Shown: positions 53,796-63,385 of the stretch, one piece after another
Numbering within the stretch: the first letter of the stretch is position 1
Layout: each line of letters begins with the position of its first letter
NCBI RefSeq assembly: GCF_022024055.1
Contig: NZ_CP091788.1
Span: forward strand, 806,001-870,000
Direction of reading: 5' to 3'
From: Prevotella sp. E2-28
GTDB taxonomy: Bacteria; Bacteroidota; Bacteroidia; Bacteroidales; Bacteroidaceae
Length of the DNA: 64,000 nt
Notes under the pieces: generated by a model
The model's database searches: none
Told to the model about the DNA's origin: nothing
Seen by the model: only the letters and a program-made list of their open reading frames with translations
Made by a program: the position numbers and the translations under genes

Positions 53796-55097
53796 ATGAA
53801 AGAATTTGTCATCTCCGAAGCAAAAGCCGAGACGGCTGTATTAGTAGGACTGATTACAGGACAACAAGATGAAGCTAAGACCAACGAATATCTGGACGAA
53901 CTGGAATTCTTGGCAACAACAGCAGGGGCTCGCACCGTGAAGCGCTTTACGCAGAAGGTGAACGGTCCCAGCAGCGTAACCTATGTAGGTAGTGGAAAAC
54001 TGGAGGAAATCCGTCATTATATCAAGATGTGCGAGGATGCCTATGATGAGGCGATGGAGCATCGCGAGGATTATGAGAGCGATGCTGACATGCCACAGCC
54101 CGTGGGTATGGTCATCTTTGATGATGAACTGAGCGCTAAGCAGATCCGTAATATAGAAAAGGAACTGCAGGTGAAAATCCTTGACCGTACTAGTTTGATT
54201 CTGGATATCTTCGCTATGCGTGCGCAGACAGCTGAGGCCAAGGCGCAGGTGGAACTGGCACAGCATCGCTATATGCTGCCCAGACTACAGCGACTGTGGA
54301 CCCACCTAGAACGTCAGGGCGGTGGCTCTGGCGGCGGTGGCGGTAAAGGTAGCGTAGGACTGCGTGGACCTGGTGAGACGCAGTTGGAGATGGACCGTCG
54401 TATCATCCTGCATCGTATCACCCTGTTGAAACAGCGACTGGCTGAGATTGACAAGCAGAAGACTACTCAGCGTAAGAACCGCGGACGACTGATTCGTGTG
54501 GCACTGGTGGGCTATACCAACGTAGGAAAATCCACGCTGATGAACCTGCTGTCGAAGAGTGACGTGTTTGCTGAGAACAAACTATTTGCCACGCTCGACA
54601 CAACAGTACGCAAGGTGACGATAGAAAACCTGCCGTTCCTGTTGGCTGATACCGTAGGATTCATCCGTAAGTTGCCCTCAGACCTGGTTGAGAGTTTCAA
54701 GAGCACCCTTGATGAGGTGCGCGAGGCAGACCTGCTGGTACACGTGGTGGATATCAGTCATCCTGACTTCGAGGATCAGATTCGTGTGGTAGAGCAGACT
54801 CTCAGCGAACTGGGCTGTTCGGAGACCCCATCGATGGTGGTATTCAACAAGATTGATGCCTATACATGGACACCGCAGGAGGAAGACGACCTGACGGAGC
54901 CCACGAAGGAAAACGTATCGCTGGATGACCTGAGGAAGACATGGATGAGCAAGATGCATGGTGACTGCCTCTTTATCTCTGCCAAGCAGAAAGATAATAT
55001 TGAGGAATTGCGCACCACATTATACAACAAAGTGCGTGAACTGCACGTGCAGAAATATCCCTATAACGATTTCCTCTACACGATAGAAGAGTCTTGA
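53796..55097 (+). CDS. hflX: GTPase HflX
   Basis: 433 residues. The N-terminal nucleotide-binding-like domain has 'VTYVGSGKLEEI' and 'AKAQVELAQHRYMLPRLQRL' with the Gly-rich 'GGGSGGGGGKGSVGLRGPGE'. The G domain shows G1 'GYTNVGKST' near residue 238, G3 'DTVGFI' and G4 'NKID'. HflX binds ribosomes and rescues or splits stalled ones under stress. Full length, ordinary family member. First of three genes (hflX, DUF4954, M16 peptidase) with short gaps. Confidence 0.96.
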   Translation: MKEFVISEAKAETAVLVGLITGQQDEAKTNEYLDELEFLATTAGARTVKRFTQKVNGPSSVTYVGSGKLEEIRHYIKMCEDAYDEAMEHREDYESDADMPQPVGMVIFDDELSAKQIRNIEKELQVKILDRTSLILDIFAMRAQTAEAKAQVELAQHRYMLPRLQRLWTHLERQGGGSGGGGGKGSVGLRGPGETQLEMDRRIILHRITLLKQRLAEIDKQKTTQRKNRGRLIRVALVGYTNVGKSTLMNLLSKSDVFAENKLFATLDTTVRKVTIENLPFLLADTVGFIRKLPSDLVESFKSTLDEVREADLLVHVVDISHPDFEDQIRVVEQTLSELGCSETPSMVVFNKIDAYTWTPQEEDDLTEPTKENVSLDDLRKTWMSKMHGDCLFISAKQKDNIEELRTTLYNKVRELHVQKYPYNDFLYTIEES

Positions 55098-55155
55098 AAT
55101 CGGGCTTACAAAGATTGAACCAAACCAAAGATTGAACCTAACACATTATACTATT

Positions 55156-57009
55156 ATGAGAGAGTACAGACAACTGACACAAGAGGAGATTCAGGTCCTT
55201 GAGCACAATGTATGCTGGGCAGAGGACTGGAGTAGGGTATTGGTAGATGAGGAGTTCCGTCCCTATAACTTCCATCGCGTGATGTTCTATGGTGATATAC
55301 GCCTGGGCAAGTTTGAAAAGAAAATTGAAGTGGCCCAAGGCTTCTTCAAACATTCAGGCATTAACGATGCCACCCTGAGAAATGTCAGTGTGGGCGATGA
55401 CTGTCTGATTGAGAAAGTGGGTAACTTCATCAATAACTATACGATAGGTGACGACTGCTATATATCGAATATCTCGACACTGGAGACACGCGAGGGTGCC
55501 AGCTACGGCGCAGGCTCAACGATTTCTGTACTCAACGAGATGGGCGACGGCAACATCGTTTTGTTCCGTGAACTAAACTCACAGTTGGCTGCTTTCATGG
55601 TGAAGCATAATAATGATAAGGCTTTGGTAAACCGTCTGCGCCAGTTGATTGACGACGAGGTGCGTGTATCAACCCCAGAGCGTGGTATCATTGGCAACAG
55701 TGTGAAGATTATCAATACGAAGGATATCATCAATACCGTTATTAAGGGCGACTGTGAGATTAGTGGTTGTGCTCGACTGAACGAGTGTACGATTCTGAGT
55801 AGTGAGGATGCGCCTGTATTCATCGGAACGGGTGTTATCTGTGAAAACTCTATTATCTGTGACGGTTGTTCTATTAATAACTCCGTGAAGATGCAGGACT
55901 GCTTCGTAGGTGAGGCTTGTCAGATTACCAATGGTTTCACGGCTGAGGCCAGTCTGTTCTTTGCCAACTCCTTCATGGCTAATGGTGAGGCCTGTGCAGC
56001 TTTCTGTGGACCGTTCTCGGCTTCACACCATAAGAGCTCATTGTTGATTGGTGGACAGTTCTCGTTCTATAACGCGGGTTCAAACACTAACTTCTCGAAC
56101 CATGCCTATAAGATGGGACCCTTGCATTGGGGAACACTGGAGCGCGGCACGAAGACAGCTTCCGGGGCTTATATCCTGATGCCTGCCACGATAGGTGCTT
56201 TCAGCGTTTGCTTTGGTAAACTGATGCACCATCCTGATACCCGTAATCTGCCGTTCTCATATCTGATAGCATACGGTGAGACCATGTACCTAGTACCAGG
56301 AAGAAATATCACCACCGTGGGCCTGTATCGTGATATTAAGAAATGGCCGAAGCGTGACAAGCGCTCGAAGCTTTCGAAGAAGAGTATCATCAACTTCGAC
56401 TGGTTGAGTCCTTTCACCGTGGGCGAGATTGTTCAGGGAATTGAAGTCCTGAAAGCCCTGCGTAGTGCATCGGGTGACAATGTGACGACCTACAATTTCC
56501 ACGAGTATGTTATCAACGCCTCTTCACTGAAGAAGGGCCTGAAGTATTATGACATAGCCCTGAGAATCTATATGGGTGCTGTTTTGAAGCGTGCTCAGAA
56601 GGAGGGCTTCTTTGGCTATCCGAAGTCGGAAGTGGGTAAGGGACCTTGGTCAGACCTGAGTGGTCTGCTGTTGCCTGAGAGTGAGGAGCAGCGTCTGATG
56701 GATGATATAAAGGAAGGTTCTATTGAGAATATCCAGCAGGTGCTGACCCGTTTTGAGGAGATCAACAGCTGCTATAGCGATTACCGTTGGGCATGGAGTT
56801 ACCAGTTGATTCTGGACTACTATCATCTCACAGAGATTGATGAGGCAGCCTGTGAGCGTATCCGCGAGGATTATGTGAAGGCTCGTCGTGCCTGGATTGC
56901 CGAGATTCGCAAGGATGCTGAGAAGGAGTATCAGATGGGCGATGTAGAGCCTGAGGTACTGGATGACTTCCTCTCGAAGCTGGATCATGAGATAGATTAC
57001 GAAAACTGA
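55156..57009 (+). CDS. DUF4954 family protein with left-handed beta-helix repeats
   Basis: Start at 55156 (MREYRQLTQEEI). 617 residues. The N-terminal half shows hexapeptide-like repeats of an acyltransferase-type beta-helix ('VSVGDDCLIEKVGNFINNYT', 'TVIKGDCEISGCARLNECTI', 'VICENSIICDGCSINNSVKM'). The second half is helical. The family is widespread in Bacteroidetes and without a known reaction; sugar-nucleotide or acyl transfer is only suggested by the fold. It lies between hflX and the M16 peptidase gene and is probably co-transcribed. Confidence 0.88.
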   Translation: MREYRQLTQEEIQVLEHNVCWAEDWSRVLVDEEFRPYNFHRVMFYGDIRLGKFEKKIEVAQGFFKHSGINDATLRNVSVGDDCLIEKVGNFINNYTIGDDCYISNISTLETREGASYGAGSTISVLNEMGDGNIVLFRELNSQLAAFMVKHNNDKALVNRLRQLIDDEVRVSTPERGIIGNSVKIINTKDIINTVIKGDCEISGCARLNECTILSSEDAPVFIGTGVICENSIICDGCSINNSVKMQDCFVGEACQITNGFTAEASLFFANSFMANGEACAAFCGPFSASHHKSSLLIGGQFSFYNAGSNTNFSNHAYKMGPLHWGTLERGTKTASGAYILMPATIGAFSVCFGKLMHHPDTRNLPFSYLIAYGETMYLVPGRNITTVGLYRDIKKWPKRDKRSKLSKKSIINFDWLSPFTVGEIVQGIEVLKALRSASGDNVTTYNFHEYVINASSLKKGLKYYDIALRIYMGAVLKRAQKEGFFGYPKSEVGKGPWSDLSGLLLPESEEQRLMDDIKEGSIENIQQVLTRFEEINSCYSDYRWAWSYQLILDYYHLTEIDEAACERIREDYVKARRAWIAEIRKDAEKEYQMGDVEPEVLDDFLSKLDHEIDYEN

Positions 57010-57031
57010 ATTTAACCATAGATTTAATGAA

Positions 57032-59938
57032 ATGAAACGAATTATTTATTTCTTTTTGGCCTCTCTGCTTTTAACTGCCTGCGGTAGTGGAAGTAAGTAT
57101 GATTATGAGGAAGTAGAAGGAGATATGTCGCAGACCCGTATCTACACATTGAAGAACGGTTTGAAGATATATCTGAGTGTGAACAAGGAAGAGCCGCGCA
57201 TACAGACCTATATCGCAGTGCGCACTGGTTCTAAGAACGACCCTGCAGAGACAACGGGTCTGGCTCACTATCTGGAGCACTTGATGTTCAAGGGTACAGA
57301 TAAGTATGGTGTGACCGACCCAGTGGCTGAGGCTCCTTATCTGGAAGATATCGAGAAACGCTATGAGGCTTATCGCCAATTGACTGACCCAGAGGCTCGT
57401 CGCAAGGCTTATCATGAGATTGACTCTGTGAGCCAGTTGGCTGCGCAGTACAACATTCCCAATGAGTACGATAAGCTGATGGCTACCATTGGTAGTGAGG
57501 GTTCTAATGCTTATACATCGAATGACGTGACCTGCTACGTGGAGGATATTCCCTCAAACGAGATTGACAACTGGGCAAAGATTCAAGCCGACCGCTTCAT
57601 GAATATGACCATTCGTGGTTTCCATACAGAGCTGGAGGCTGTGTATGAGGAGTATAACATCAGTCTGACGGATGATGGCGACAAACTCTACACGGCTATG
57701 ATGGCTAAGTTGTTTCCCACGCATCCCTATGGTACACAGACTACCATTGGTACACAGGAACACCTGAAGAATCCTTCTATCACCAATATCAAGAACTATT
57801 TCAAGAAATGGTATGTGCCCAATAACGTGGCCATCTGTATGAGTGGCGACTTCGATCCTGATGAGGTGGTGGCTACCATTGAAAAATATTTTGGTGAGTG
57901 GCAGCCGGGTGATGACGTGGCTCAGCCCGTGTATGAAGAGCAGCCTGAGTTGACAGCGCCTGTTGACACCACCGTGATTGGTTTGGAGGCTGAGAACCTA
58001 TGGTTGGGTTGGAAATTCGAGAAGGCCAGTTCGCTGCAAGCCGACACTATGCAGGTTATCCAGCAGATGTTGAGCAACGGTACAGCCGGACTCCTTGATT
58101 TGGATATCAACCAGCAGATGAAAATGTTGGGATCTTGGGGTGCTGCACTGCCTATGCAGGACTACTCCCTGCTGATTCTGGGAGGTACACCTAAGGAAGG
58201 TCAGACTTTGGAAGAGGTACGTTCACTGCTACTTGCAGAAATCGATAAACTGAAGACTGGCGATTATTCTGACGACCTGTTGCCATCAGTAGTAAATAAC
58301 CTGAAACTGGCGTATTACAATGCTTTGGAGAGCAATCAGGCACGTGCCAGAATGTATGTCAATGCTTTTGTGAATGGTACACCTTGGGAACAGGAAGTGG
58401 GTGCAATCGATCGCCTTTCTGGTATGACGAAGGAGCAGATCACGGCTTTTGTGAAGCAGCACTTTACTGATAACTATGTTACTGTATTCAAGAAGCAGGG
58501 CGTTGATCCTACGATTAAGAAGATTGACAAACCTGCAATCACGCCAATCCCCACCAACCGCGACTACGTGAGCCAGTTTGTGAAGGATGTCCAGAACACG
58601 AAGGTAGAGCCTATCGCACCACGTTTCGTAGATTTCAAGAAAGATTTGGTATTTGGTAGTGTCAATGCCAATCTGCCCACACTCTACGTGCAGAATAAGG
58701 AGAATGGTCGCTTCCAGATGGCTTTCCGCTATGAATTTGGTAATGAGGCCGACCTGCGATATGGCTATGCTGCACAGTATCTGGATTATCTGGGCACCGA
58801 CTCGCTGTCAGCTGAGCAGATAAAGCAACAGTTCTATAAGCTGGCTTGCAGTTACAGTATCAATGTGGGTAGTCGTAATCTTACCGTTACCTTGAACGGT
58901 CTGAGTGAAAATATGCCGCAGGCCGTAGCCCTGCTGGAACACCTGATGCAACATGCAAAGGTGGATAAAGAGGCCTACGATATGTTTGTATCAATGGAAG
59001 CAAAGGCACGTATGGATGCTAAGGCTGATCAGCGCACAAACTTCGATATGCTGGCATCTTATGGCATCTATGGTTCTTATAACCCCCGTCGTCATAATAT
59101 CGATATTGAGACTCTGGCTAAGACTGATCCCAGTGAGTTGCTGGGCTTGCTGAAAGACCTTACTCAGTATAAACACACGGTGCTCTATTATGGTCCTATG
59201 ACCGAGAGCGAACTGGCTGAGGCTCTGACATCTTACACCTCTTTGCCAAACGTGTCAACGAAGGATGTACCTGAAAACAAACATTTTGTGATGCAGCCTA
59301 CTACGAACAATGAGATTCTGCTGGCACCCTATGATGCCCAGAATATCTATATGCGTATGTATTATAATGAAGGCTTATCATGGAATCCTGAGGAGGCTCC
59401 CGTACAGGCTCTCTTCAATGAGTTCTTCGGTGGTGGTATGAACAGTGTCGTGTTCCAGGAACTGCGTGAAGCTCGCGGACTGGCTTATAATGCTTATGCT
59501 TATTATCAGCAGGCTAGTTATAAGGATCAGCAGGATATGTTCTTTACACATATCATCACACAGAACGATAAGATGAACGACTGTATCACAGAGTTCCATC
59601 ATATCCTCGATTCAGTGCCTCAGAGTGAGGGTGCGCTGAATATTGCTAAGGAGTCTATGATTAAGCGTCTGGCTAGTATGCGTACAACGAAGTTCGCTAT
59701 CATCAACGCTTGGCTGGCAGCAAAGGAAATGGGTATCGACTATGATGTCAATGAGCGTATCTATGAGGCAGTGCCTAACTTGACGCTGGCTGATGTGTTG
59801 AAGTTCGCAGATGAGCGTATTGCCCGCAAACCTTATCGTTACGTCATCCTTGGTAATGAGAAGGCGCTTGATATGACAGCCCTTGAGCAATATGGCCCTG
59901 TGAAGCGATTGACCACAGAGGAGATATTCGGCTATTGA
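57032..59938 (+). CDS. M16 family zinc peptidase, lipoprotein
   Basis: 968 residues, a full two-half insulysin/PqqL-type peptidase. The lipoprotein signal is MKRIIYFFLASLLLTAC. The inverted zinc motif H79-Y-L-E82-H83 ('GLAHYLEHLMFKGT') is intact, with a downstream Glu-rich helix ('ELEAVYEEYNISLT') supplying the third ligand. The second half ('LFNEFFGGGMNSVVFQELRE') lacks the zinc motif, as usual. It would degrade peptides at the outer membrane or in the periplasm. It ends at a terminator. Confidence 0.94.
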   Translation: MKRIIYFFLASLLLTACGSGSKYDYEEVEGDMSQTRIYTLKNGLKIYLSVNKEEPRIQTYIAVRTGSKNDPAETTGLAHYLEHLMFKGTDKYGVTDPVAEAPYLEDIEKRYEAYRQLTDPEARRKAYHEIDSVSQLAAQYNIPNEYDKLMATIGSEGSNAYTSNDVTCYVEDIPSNEIDNWAKIQADRFMNMTIRGFHTELEAVYEEYNISLTDDGDKLYTAMMAKLFPTHPYGTQTTIGTQEHLKNPSITNIKNYFKKWYVPNNVAICMSGDFDPDEVVATIEKYFGEWQPGDDVAQPVYEEQPELTAPVDTTVIGLEAENLWLGWKFEKASSLQADTMQVIQQMLSNGTAGLLDLDINQQMKMLGSWGAALPMQDYSLLILGGTPKEGQTLEEVRSLLLAEIDKLKTGDYSDDLLPSVVNNLKLAYYNALESNQARARMYVNAFVNGTPWEQEVGAIDRLSGMTKEQITAFVKQHFTDNYVTVFKKQGVDPTIKKIDKPAITPIPTNRDYVSQFVKDVQNTKVEPIAPRFVDFKKDLVFGSVNANLPTLYVQNKENGRFQMAFRYEFGNEADLRYGYAAQYLDYLGTDSLSAEQIKQQFYKLACSYSINVGSRNLTVTLNGLSENMPQAVALLEHLMQHAKVDKEAYDMFVSMEAKARMDAKADQRTNFDMLASYGIYGSYNPRRHNIDIETLAKTDPSELLGLLKDLTQYKHTVLYYGPMTESELAEALTSYTSLPNVSTKDVPENKHFVMQPTTNNEILLAPYDAQNIYMRMYYNEGLSWNPEEAPVQALFNEFFGGGMNSVVFQELREARGLAYNAYAYYQQASYKDQQDMFFTHIITQNDKMNDCITEFHHILDSVPQSEGALNIAKESMIKRLASMRTTKFAIINAWLAAKEMGIDYDVNERIYEAVPNLTLADVLKFADERIARKPYRYVILGNEKALDMTALEQYGPVKRLTTEEIFGY

Positions 59939-59965
59939 TGTTTTTTTGAACGCGATAATAAAAAA

Positions 59966-60010
59966 ACGGGAATCATGTTTGTGATTCTCGTTTTTTTGTT
60001 GTACTTTTGT
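59966..60010 (+). promoter_or_regulatory. Fused terminator and promoter
   Basis: ACGGGAATCA (59966-59975) pairs with TGATTCTCGT (59982-59991, one G-U) and is followed by TTTTTTT, a clear terminator. TTTG at 59978-59981, the end of the loop, lies 20 bp from the -7 box TACTTTTGT (60002-60010) of the fumarase gene. The geometry is the same as at 45657-45710. Confidence 0.88.
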
Positions 60011-60038
60011 GCCCTATAATACTAATAAAAACGAAATA

Positions 60039-61688
60039 ATGGCAACACCAGTAGAATTCAAGTATGCCCCGATGTTTCAGGTGGGCGAAGACAAGACCGA
60101 GTATAGACTGCTTTCTAAAGAAGGCGTAAGCACTGCCGAGTTTGAAGGCAAGCAGATTGTGAAGGTTTCTAAGGAGGCTCTGACCCTGTTGGCTCAGCAG
60201 GCTTTCCACGATGTAGAGTTCATGCTGCGTCGTGAGCATAACCTTCAGGTGGCAAAGATCCTGACCGACCCTGAGGCCAGCGAGAATGATAAGTACGTAG
60301 CCCTGCAGTTCCTGCGCAATGCCGACGTGGCTTGCAAGGGCATCCTGCCTTTCTGTCAGGACACAGGTACCGCCATCATTCATGGTGAGAAGGGACAGCA
60401 GATTTGGACTGGCTTTGAGGATGAAGAGGCTCTGAGCCGTGGTGTGTATAACACCTTCACTCAAGACAACCTGCGCTATTCTCAGAACGCACCTCTGAAC
60501 ATGTATGACGAGGTGAATACCCGTTGCAACCTGCCTGCACAGATTGATATCGAGGCTACCGAGGGTGCTGAGTATAAGTTCGTGATGGTAGCAAAGGGTG
60601 GTGGCTCTGCTAACAAGACCTACTTCTATCCTATGACGAAGGCTACCATTCAGAACGAGGGTACGCTGATTCCTTTCCTCGTAGAGAAGATGAAGACACT
60701 GGGTACAGCAGCTTGTCCTCCTTATCACATCGCTTTCGTGATTGGTGGTACTTCTGCAGAGAAGAACCTGCTCACAGTGAAGCTCGCTTCAATTAAGTTC
60801 TACGATAACCTGCCTACTACGGGTGATGAGACTGGTCGTGCCTTCCGTGATATCGACCTTGAGGAGAAACTGCTGAAGGAGGCTCATAAGATTGGACTTG
60901 GTGCTCAGTTCGGTGGTAAGTACCTGGCTCACGACATCCGTGTCATTCGTCTGCCTCGTCACGGTGCAAGCTGTCCTATCGGTATGGGCGTTTCTTGTTC
61001 TGCCGACCGCAATATCAAGGCTAAGATTAATGCCGATGGAATCTGGCTGGAGAAGATGGACGAGAATCCTACAGAGTTAATTCCTGAGGAACTGCGTCGT
61101 CCAGGTGAGGGTGGCAAGGGTATCGAGATTAACCTGAACGAGGGTATCGATGCCGTACGCAAGGAGCTTTCTAAGTATCCTGTTTCTACCCGTGTGAACC
61201 TGAAGGGTACCATCATCGTAGCTCGTGATATTGCTCACGCTAAGTTGAAGGCTCGTCTGGATGCTGGTGAGGGTATGCCCGAGTACTTCAAGAAGTATCC
61301 TGTGCTGTATGCTGGTCCTGCTAAGACGCCAGAGGGTTATCCCTGTGGTTCTATGGGCCCAACCACAGCCAACCGTATGGATCCCTACGTGGATGAGTTC
61401 CAGGCTAATGGCGCTTCACTCGTGATGATTGCCAAAGGTAACCGTTCTGATGTTGTTACTGAGGCTTGTAAGAAGCACGGTGGTTTCTATCTCGGAACTA
61501 TCGGTGGAGTGGCTGCTGTACTTTCAAAGAGCTCTATCAAGAGCATTGAATGTGTAGAATATCCTGAACTGGGTATGGAAGCAGTGTGGAAGATTGATGT
61601 TGAAGACTTCCCCGCATTTATCCTTGTTGACGATAAGGGCAACGACTTCTTCAAGACCTTGAAGCCCTGGACGCCTTGTAAAGGATAA
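60039..61688 (+). CDS. fumA: Class I fumarate hydratase ([4Fe-4S])
   Basis: 549 residues from the start at 60039 ([12 protein letters not shown]), which follows the promoter; the open frame begins earlier but overlaps the -7 box. The three cluster cysteines are Cys106 ('[10 protein letters not shown]'), Cys226 ('TAACPPYH') and Cys320 ('GVSCSADRN'), within one or two residues of those in E. coli FumA. '[20 protein letters not shown]' and '[14 protein letters not shown]' belong to the C-terminal domain. It interconverts fumarate and malate; in anaerobic Bacteroidetes it runs toward fumarate in the succinate pathway. Confidence 0.96.
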   Translation: MATPVEFKYAPMFQVGEDKTEYRLLSKEGVSTAEFEGKQIVKVSKEALTLLAQQAFHDVEFMLRREHNLQVAKILTDPEASENDKYVALQFLRNADVACKGILPFCQDTGTAIIHGEKGQQIWTGFEDEEALSRGVYNTFTQDNLRYSQNAPLNMYDEVNTRCNLPAQIDIEATEGAEYKFVMVAKGGGSANKTYFYPMTKATIQNEGTLIPFLVEKMKTLGTAACPPYHIAFVIGGTSAEKNLLTVKLASIKFYDNLPTTGDETGRAFRDIDLEEKLLKEAHKIGLGAQFGGKYLAHDIRVIRLPRHGASCPIGMGVSCSADRNIKAKINADGIWLEKMDENPTELIPEELRRPGEGGKGIEINLNEGIDAVRKELSKYPVSTRVNLKGTIIVARDIAHAKLKARLDAGEGMPEYFKKYPVLYAGPAKTPEGYPCGSMGPTTANRMDPYVDEFQANGASLVMIAKGNRSDVVTEACKKHGGFYLGTIGGVAAVLSKSSIKSIECVEYPELGMEAVWKIDVEDFPAFILVDDKGNDFFKTLKPWTPCKG

Positions 61689-61702
61689 AAGAATAAATTA
61701 TT

Positions 61703-61722
61703 AGAAAGTAAAAAAGTAGAAA
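61703..61722 (+). repeat. 8-nt leader repeat (AAGTAAAA type)
   Basis: A variant of the GGTAAAAA leader (AAAGTAAAAAAGTAGAAAG) directly before the ATG at 61724. Its deviations from the standard repeat match those in the signal-peptide tract at 61775-61802. Confidence 0.65.
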
Positions 61723-61723
61723 G

Positions 61724-63370
61724 ATGAAAGCAATCTGTAATACTACAATTAGAAAGTATGTGAATTGGTTTCTGCCTTTTTACTTTTTTGCTTTTCTACC
61801 TCTGAGCGCCTTGGCACAGGATGACTTCACTCCTGTGCATGGTGATTGTTTGCCTGATGGCTTTACAGAATCTGCAGTAGGGCAGAAGACTGATGCTATG
61901 GGAAGAAGGAAACTTCCCACACCTAGGCAGGACTGGAATCCAGAAAAGGTTTACAGACAATTAGTAATCCTTGTTGAACAATTGGCAGATTCGTCTAACT
62001 ATCTAGAATTTAGTTATACGGAAGATGCGCACGCTTTTTATGATAAGGTGTTTAATGAACAGGGATTCAACGCTGGCAATGGCCCCGGCTGCGTAGCTGA
62101 TTATTATCGTGATCAGTCGCAAGGAATGCTGAACCTGCAGTTTGACGTCTATGGTCCTGTGAAAGTGGACATCTTAGCACAGCCCTATCAAAATCCTTCC
62201 TCTAGTACAAGAAATTATGGTAGGGACGCCTTTATTGAGGCTACCAATCAAGTCATAGATCAGCATCCTGAGATAGATTTCTCTGTGTACGATTGGAATG
62301 GTGATCGCAGAATAGAGCAGGTTATTTTCGTTTATGCGGGATTGCCTGGTAATATTGGCACCAATTATGGATACATCTGGCCCAATACCAGCTCGTTTAC
62401 TACCATCACTACGCCTGATAACTATAAGATTTCCAATTATACAGCCAGTGGCGAGTTATGGCCTACGAAGTCGAAGAATTCCTGTGGCGTAGGTACCATT
62501 TGTCATGAGTTTAGTCATAGCTTAGGCTTACCCGATATCTATCCTACGGTGAGCAGCGCAGGCTATTCTGTCTGCGATGAGTGGGACCTGATGGACGGGG
62601 GTAATTTTACGAACTATGGTTGGTGCCCATGTAACTTCACCCCGATGGAGAAATGGGTGTTAGGTTGGATCTCCTTTGTCGATTTGGAAGAGCCAGCCAC
62701 CATCACAGACCTGAAGCCTGTAGCCGAAGGTGGTGTGGTCTATCGTATTAAGCATACGGATTCTGAATGGCTCTTGCTTGAGAATCGTCAGCAGCGTGGA
62801 TGGGATGCTGGAGCACCAGGTAAAGGCCTGGTTATCTATCATGTTGATTATGACGCGTCAAAATGGCAAAACAATACTTTGAACAACGATGCTGCCAAGC
62901 GCAGATTTGAGTTGATACATGCTGACAACATGGACTATGATGCGTGGACTTCTCATATGACTGCTCATAGTTTGAGTTCTTATGCTGTCAGTCCTCGTAT
63001 GAATAAACTTCATCTGAGTACATCGCCCTATCCGTGGACTACTGATTCTACGGAGTTTGTCAATGACGAGCTGACAGAGACTTCTGTGCCGGCACCAAAG
63101 ATGAATAATCAGATTGGACAAAACACGCTATTGCAGAATAAGCCTATCACGAATATCCGTATATCTGAGGAAGGACTGATTTCTTTCGATTTCATGGGAG
63201 GCGACCAGACAGGAATCTCAAATCTAACCCCTAATCCCTCACCTCTAACCTCTCAAACCTACGACCTTCAAGGCCGTCGTGTTTCAGGTTCTTCTGGTTG
63301 GGGCATTTTGATTCAGCGACGTGCTGATGGAACAATTCGCAAGTATCTTAATAAACTTTATATTTATTAA
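61724..63370 (+). CDS. M6-family metalloprotease with C-terminal tail
   Basis: 548 residues. The signal peptide contains FLPFYFFAFLPLSALAQ. The zinc motif is H261-E-F-S-H265-SLGLPD, followed by 'EWDLMDGGNFTNYGWCPCNF' as in immune inhibitor A-type (M6) peptidases. Residues ~340-480 form a beta domain ('LLLENRQQRGWDAGAPGKGL'). A linker of 7-nt repeats (LTPNPSPLTS) leads to the tail 'YDLQGRRVSGSSGWGILIQR'. It is secreted and probably digests host or dietary protein. Confidence 0.92.
   Translation: MKAICNTTIRKYVNWFLPFYFFAFLPLSALAQDDFTPVHGDCLPDGFTESAVGQKTDAMGRRKLPTPRQDWNPEKVYRQLVILVEQLADSSNYLEFSYTEDAHAFYDKVFNEQGFNAGNGPGCVADYYRDQSQGMLNLQFDVYGPVKVDILAQPYQNPSSSTRNYGRDAFIEATNQVIDQHPEIDFSVYDWNGDRRIEQVIFVYAGLPGNIGTNYGYIWPNTSSFTTITTPDNYKISNYTASGELWPTKSKNSCGVGTICHEFSHSLGLPDIYPTVSSAGYSVCDEWDLMDGGNFTNYGWCPCNFTPMEKWVLGWISFVDLEEPATITDLKPVAEGGVVYRIKHTDSEWLLLENRQQRGWDAGAPGKGLVIYHVDYDASKWQNNTLNNDAAKRRFELIHADNMDYDAWTSHMTAHSLSSYAVSPRMNKLHLSTSPYPWTTDSTEFVNDELTETSVPAPKMNNQIGQNTLLQNKPITNIRISEEGLISFDFMGGDQTGISNLTPNPSPLTSQTYDLQGRRVSGSSGWGILIQRRADGTIRKYLNKLYIY
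61775..61802 (+). repeat. Degenerate 8-nt repeat inside the M6 signal peptide
   Basis: 8-nt units TTTTTACT, TTTTTGCT, TTTCTACC encode PFYFFAFLP. This is the most diverged copy of the TTTTTACC tract in the window. Confidence 0.65.
63224..63258 (+). repeat. 7-nt repeat (CTAACCC)5 in the linker before the C-terminal tail
   Basis: Five heptamers (CTAACCC, CTAATCC, CTCACCT, CTAACCT, CTCAAAC) encode LTPNPSPLTSQT directly before YDLQGRR. Confidence 0.78.
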
Positions 63371-63385
63371 TTAAAAACTACTTTT

